From positions 558,001 to 622,000 of the forward strand of contig JAJJXM010000007.1 in assembly GCA_024516155.1 (NCBI GenBank): DNA of 64,000 bases, in the 5' to 3' direction. The DNA is from Pyronema omphalodes. Taxonomy: Eukaryota > Ascomycota > Pezizomycetes > Pezizales > Pyronemataceae. Below the pieces are notes generated by a model, which saw nothing but the letters and a program-made list of their open reading frames with translations, searched no databases and was not told where the DNA came from. A program made the translations under genes and the position numbers. Below are positions 60,701 through 64,000 of the stretch, in pieces; position 1 is the stretch's first letter; every line of letters begins with the position of its first letter.

Positions 60701-61919
60701 ATCCTATTGTGGTCGTGATTCAGTTATAAGGTTGCTCCTTCAGGTAGAAGGTATCGATATTAATTCCAAAGACAATAACGGCCGAACCGCACTATTATGG
60801 GCATGCTTCAGTGACCACGCGGCAGTTGTCGAGGTGCTTCTTCAGACAGAATGTTTCGATGTCAATTCCAAGGACAATAAAGGCCGCACCGCACTGTCAC
60901 TCGCATGCGAATACGGCTGCAAGTCAGTTGTGGAGGTGCTCCTTCAGGTAGGAGGTATCGATATCAATTCCAAGGACAATAATGGCCGATCCGCATTGTC
61001 GTTCGCATGCATCTACGGCTACGACCTGTCAGTTGTAAAGGTGCTTCTTCAGGTAGAAGGTGTCGATATCAATGCGAAGGACGATTACGGCCAAACTGCA
61101 TTTTCATTGGCATGCTACGGAGGTCACGAGGCAGTTGTCAAGGTGCTTCTTCAGGCAGAAGGTGTCGACGTCAATTCGAAGAACAATAACGGCCGAACCG
61201 CACTGTCACTCGCATGCGTTTACGGCCGTAAGTCGGTTGTAAAAGTGCTCCTCCAGGCAGACGGTATCGCTATAAATTCGATGGACTATTGTGGTCGAAC
61301 CGCACTATCATTAGCATCAGAATACGGCCACGAGTCAGTTGTCAAGTTGCTCCTGCAGGAAGAAAGTATCGACATCAGTACGAAGGACAAATACGGGCAA
61401 AACGCACTGTCATTCGCTTGCTACAAAGGTTGCGAGTCAGTTCTAGGACTGCTCCTTCGGGCAGACGGTATCGATATTTATTCAAAGGCGAACAACGGCC
61501 AAACTGCACTGTCATTCGCATCAGAATACGGTCACGAGTCAGTTGTAAAGCTGCTCCTGCAGGAAGAAGGTATCGACATCAATACGAAGGACGAATACGG
61601 TCGAACCGCACTTTCATGGGCATGCTACATAGGTCACCAGTCAGTTGTCAAGGTACTCCTTCAGGCAAAAGATCTCGATATCAATTCGATGGACGATTGT
61701 GGTAGAACCGCACTGTCAATCGCATGCGAATACGGCCACGAGTCAGTTGTCAAGGTGCTTCTTCAGGCAAAAAATATAGATATCAATTCCGAGGACAACA
61801 ATCAGCGGTCTGCGTTATTCTGGGCGTCCAATGAAGATCATAATTCAATTGTACGACTACTCCTCTCTGCCGGAACCATTGCCGAATCTGGGCCTTCTAC
61901 ACTGTTAAACCCAGTTTAA
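57716..61919 (+). pseudogene. NLR-like STAND gene, copy B (HeLo-like N, NACHT, ankyrin), one in-frame stop
   Basis: Exons 57716-58149, 58205-58443, 58492-58708, 58773-59378 and 59489-61919 total 1309 codons. Introns of 55, 48, 64 and 110 nt are exactly as long as in copy A. Domains match copy A: HeLo-like N-terminus, Walker A GMPGAGKS, Walker B CIDALDEC, winged-helix-like region, then about 15 ankyrin units (from about residue 794). Codon 551 is TAA (59643-59645) where copy A has CAA. This would yield a protein with the N-domain and NACHT but no ankyrin sensor. The ankyrin units are closely similar (consensus GRTALSLA-EYGHESVVKVLLQ, then GIDINSKDNN), and variation is concentrated after the A(S/C) position. 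The last unit ends in ...LLNPV. The 48-nt intron has a GTGGCT donor in both copies. Confidence 0.8.
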
Positions 61920-63354
61920 CCGGACACGCAAACCACGGATTAAATAGCGGTATCATTTTTTCATTGGTGGATTGATCAATTCCAAGGGTGGGGCATTTAT
62001 CTGGGAGGATGAGTTGCTGCAGGTGGTTTTTGATTTTCCTCTATTTCGATCTGTCCTATATCAAACACTCTCTAATTTTCATTCGCGGGTATCCCAGGGG
62101 GATTTGGTATGATATCAGGATTGTAATCAGCAAGATCAAGTGAAGCATGAGGTTCATAGGAAAATATTTTGTTTTAATTTTTACTATTTTTGCTAAGCGG
62201 TGGAACATATTATATCGTCCGGTGGCTGTAATCAATGTTTAACCTTCTTTTCTGTTTTCAACCTTTCTTTTAACTGCAATTTATTTTTCGCGGTTTGTTC
62301 TATATGCGTTATAGACGCTCGAGATAACATTCCCCGTGACAATACATACCACCTTCTGGCTGTATGTTTAAAATTGATCAAGAAACAAGAAGCAACACTT
62401 GCGGTTGTTGATAATTTAAGAGGAAGTGTTATGAGGAGACATTATTGGTATAATTACTGTGATTACACTGATTACCAAAATTTCTGCTAGAGTACTAGAA
62501 TACCATGCAGATACTGAGGCCAAAAACGAAATCTTTGAACGGCCACGCAGTATACACCACTAATTCACGTCGTCAAAATTTCATGGTAATATGAAATATT
62601 ACAATAGTACGGATTTTACTGGGCGCAGGGGCTGATACCAAAATCTGAGGCGAAGGATTGCTGGGACATCTGGCAGGACGCAATCACATCGAACCGTCCG
62701 GCTCTGATAAGAATTATACGGGTATAGTGTGATTAATGTTAAAAAGGGTTGCTAGGAGCGAGGGCTTTATTAAAGGATAGAGAAGAATCCATAGCAGCGT
62801 ATTTAATTAGAAAAGCTCTAAGGGAATGAATTGTTGTCGATGAGAATTATCTTCTCCGCATATATTGATTAGAAGCAACTAGATACACTCAAGAACAGAG
62901 CTAGTCCGAGGGGTAAGGGAGGGCAACAAATAATAAATACTTGTAAAAGCTAATATTTCTACTATCTGAATTCTGGAGTTTTTTACTTTATTCTTCTTGC
63001 AGCATTTACCTGAGAAATGTGTGGTAATTACACGCGCAGCGCAATGTTGTGTAACAGTAAGATGCAGTACCAACAGATTAAAAGGATGCGTCGTAAATCT
63101 ACGATAAGACTGTAGAAATGTCGTAGAGGGAGCAAGGGGAGTACATAGCACCGGTGTTATGAACGAGAATTATTTAAATACGAAATATGCGACAGAATTC
63201 GTAGTACGTATAAAAGAACATAACATCAAACCCATCATCTGGCACTAGAAGTACCTAATCCAACCCTCCTTAAGACTCCTAATTACACCCCCATTTCCTC
63301 GTTGGATCATCTTTACGATAAAATGAATACAGAAACTCCCAAGGCAATCCCCTT
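61920..63354. other. Intergenic between convergent NLR copy B and YKT6
   Basis: 1.4 kb, AT-rich. It contains a short ankyrin-like relic (see separate entry) and no intact gene. Confidence 0.45.
62601..62646 (+). pseudogene. Possible ankyrin-repeat relic
   Basis: The plus strand reads TIVRILLGAGADTKI and then a stop. This resembles the second helix and hairpin of a conventional ankyrin repeat and is unlike the 34-residue units of NLR copy B. It is very short. Confidence 0.3.
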
Positions 63355-63994
63355 CTACATGACAACACAGCAAGAGTTTTGCTTCTTCGCCTACAGAGTT
63401 TGTTAGTACCATACTTTATGATTCAAGTATCCACTAGCTCACCTGCTTATAGAACATCTTACTCGAGCTCGACAATGCCTCCGAATCAGCTACCAGCTTA
63501 TCCAAACTCTCACCTCGCTTCATAAGACTCTCGATTGCTGCCAATAGCTCAATCTTTGTCAAATCTATTTGAACTTGAAGCTGCTTGAGAGTATCTGCGT
63601 TGGGATCTTGGAACTGGTTGATAAGGTTCTCTAATTCAGGCATGGAACACCTGACATTCTCGGTTTTCCAGGACTGGTCACGCCCAGCCAAAAAGTCATC
63701 GGCAATCTTTGCTATCAGACGATGGGCTACTAATTTATCGTATTCTCCGTCGCAAATCGCCACTGTGGAAAACCCCTCAGGTCGACGGAAGGTGTGGAAA
63801 GAGTATGATTCTTTATCAATCGTTGTACGCGAACCAACTTCTTGTCGCTCGGCAATTGTGACACTGATCATCTTCATGAACTCCAGCGCCGGCGCTCGCT
63901 GGAAATAGTTGAGACTGTCGAGTTTCTGGGCAGAGGCGAGCTCAAAGCCATTGCCCTTGGCATTAGGGTCCGACTGAACGGGGGTGCGAATAAC
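63355..63994 (-). CDS. YKT6: R-SNARE Ykt6, first exon outside the window
   Basis: Exons 63443-63994 and 63355-63390 are visible (195 residues). The first begins after an intron acceptor (CTGTAG) that continues past the right edge, so only the first few residues are missing. The longin part includes SLNYFQRAPALEFMKMISV and SYSFHTFRRPEGFSTVAICD. The SNARE helix (NADTLKQLQVQIDLTKIELL) has its zero-layer region followed by SLMKRGESLDKLV. The last exon supplies KKQNSCCVVM, the double-cysteine prenylation/palmitoylation end that confirms Ykt6 and the 52-nt intron. It works in ER-Golgi, Golgi, vacuole and autophagosome fusion. Confidence 0.94.
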
Positions 63995-64000
63995 CTACAG

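Larger units (their letters stand above)
55960..61925 (+). repeat. Right arm of inverted NLR duplication
   Basis: Counterpart of 37.5-42.19 kb in opposite orientation. It carries three size differences from the left arm: a hAT-like MITE, about 0.4 kb extra near 56365-56755, and 612 nt more ankyrin sequence. Confidence 0.75.

Overview
The window is nuclear DNA of a filamentous ascomycete (Pezizomycotina). The evidence is short spliceosomal introns, mostly about 50-130 nt with GTATGT/GTAAGT-like donors and CTAAC-like branch sites; single-copy ascomycete housekeeping genes; a Fig1 protein; and fungal STAND/NLR genes. I cannot fix the class. An early-diverging class such as Pezizomycetes or Orbiliomycetes is possible but unproven. 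Gene models were built by joining reading frames at visible splice signals. Exon totals are divisible by three for every complete spliced model except the hypothetical gene at 33-34 kb, whose last splice is unresolved.

Left part (1-36.4 kb) is a conserved housekeeping block. In order: IES1 (INO80 complex, minus, runs off the left edge), PRE10 (20S proteasome alpha), DED1 (DEAD-box translation helicase), a small secreted protein candidate, VPS51 (GARP tethering) divergent from RMI1 (Sgs1-Top3 partner), FIG1, EXO1, TMA16 (60S biogenesis), MAM33 (mitochondrial matrix), an ELYS-type nuclear pore factor, a HAD/Swiss-Army-Knife RNA-repair-like protein, NDC1 (pore membrane nucleoporin), an unrecognised spliced gene at 33-34 kb next to a C21 homopolymer, and a FUN14 mitochondrial outer-membrane protein.

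Right part (37.5-62 kb) is dynamic. Two paralogous NLR-like genes (HeLo-like N-terminus, NACHT, winged helix, ankyrin repeats) lie in inverted orientation at 37.5-41.1 kb (minus) and 57.7-61.9 kb (plus), with homologous upstream DNA. All four introns have identical lengths in the two copies. Each copy is cut by a different in-frame stop. They differ by exactly six ankyrin units (about 9 versus 15). Between them are a nest of about ten tandem-repeat arrays (42.2-44.5 kb), ELP1 (Elongator), BEM46 (alpha/beta hydrolase), two short hAT-like elements with 8-bp target duplications, and a broken ORF1 (gag-like) of a Tad-type LINE. One hAT-like element can be checked against its empty site in the other duplication arm.

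Right end: YKT6 (prenylated R-SNARE, minus), missing only its first exon. No tRNA, rRNA or CRISPR array was found.
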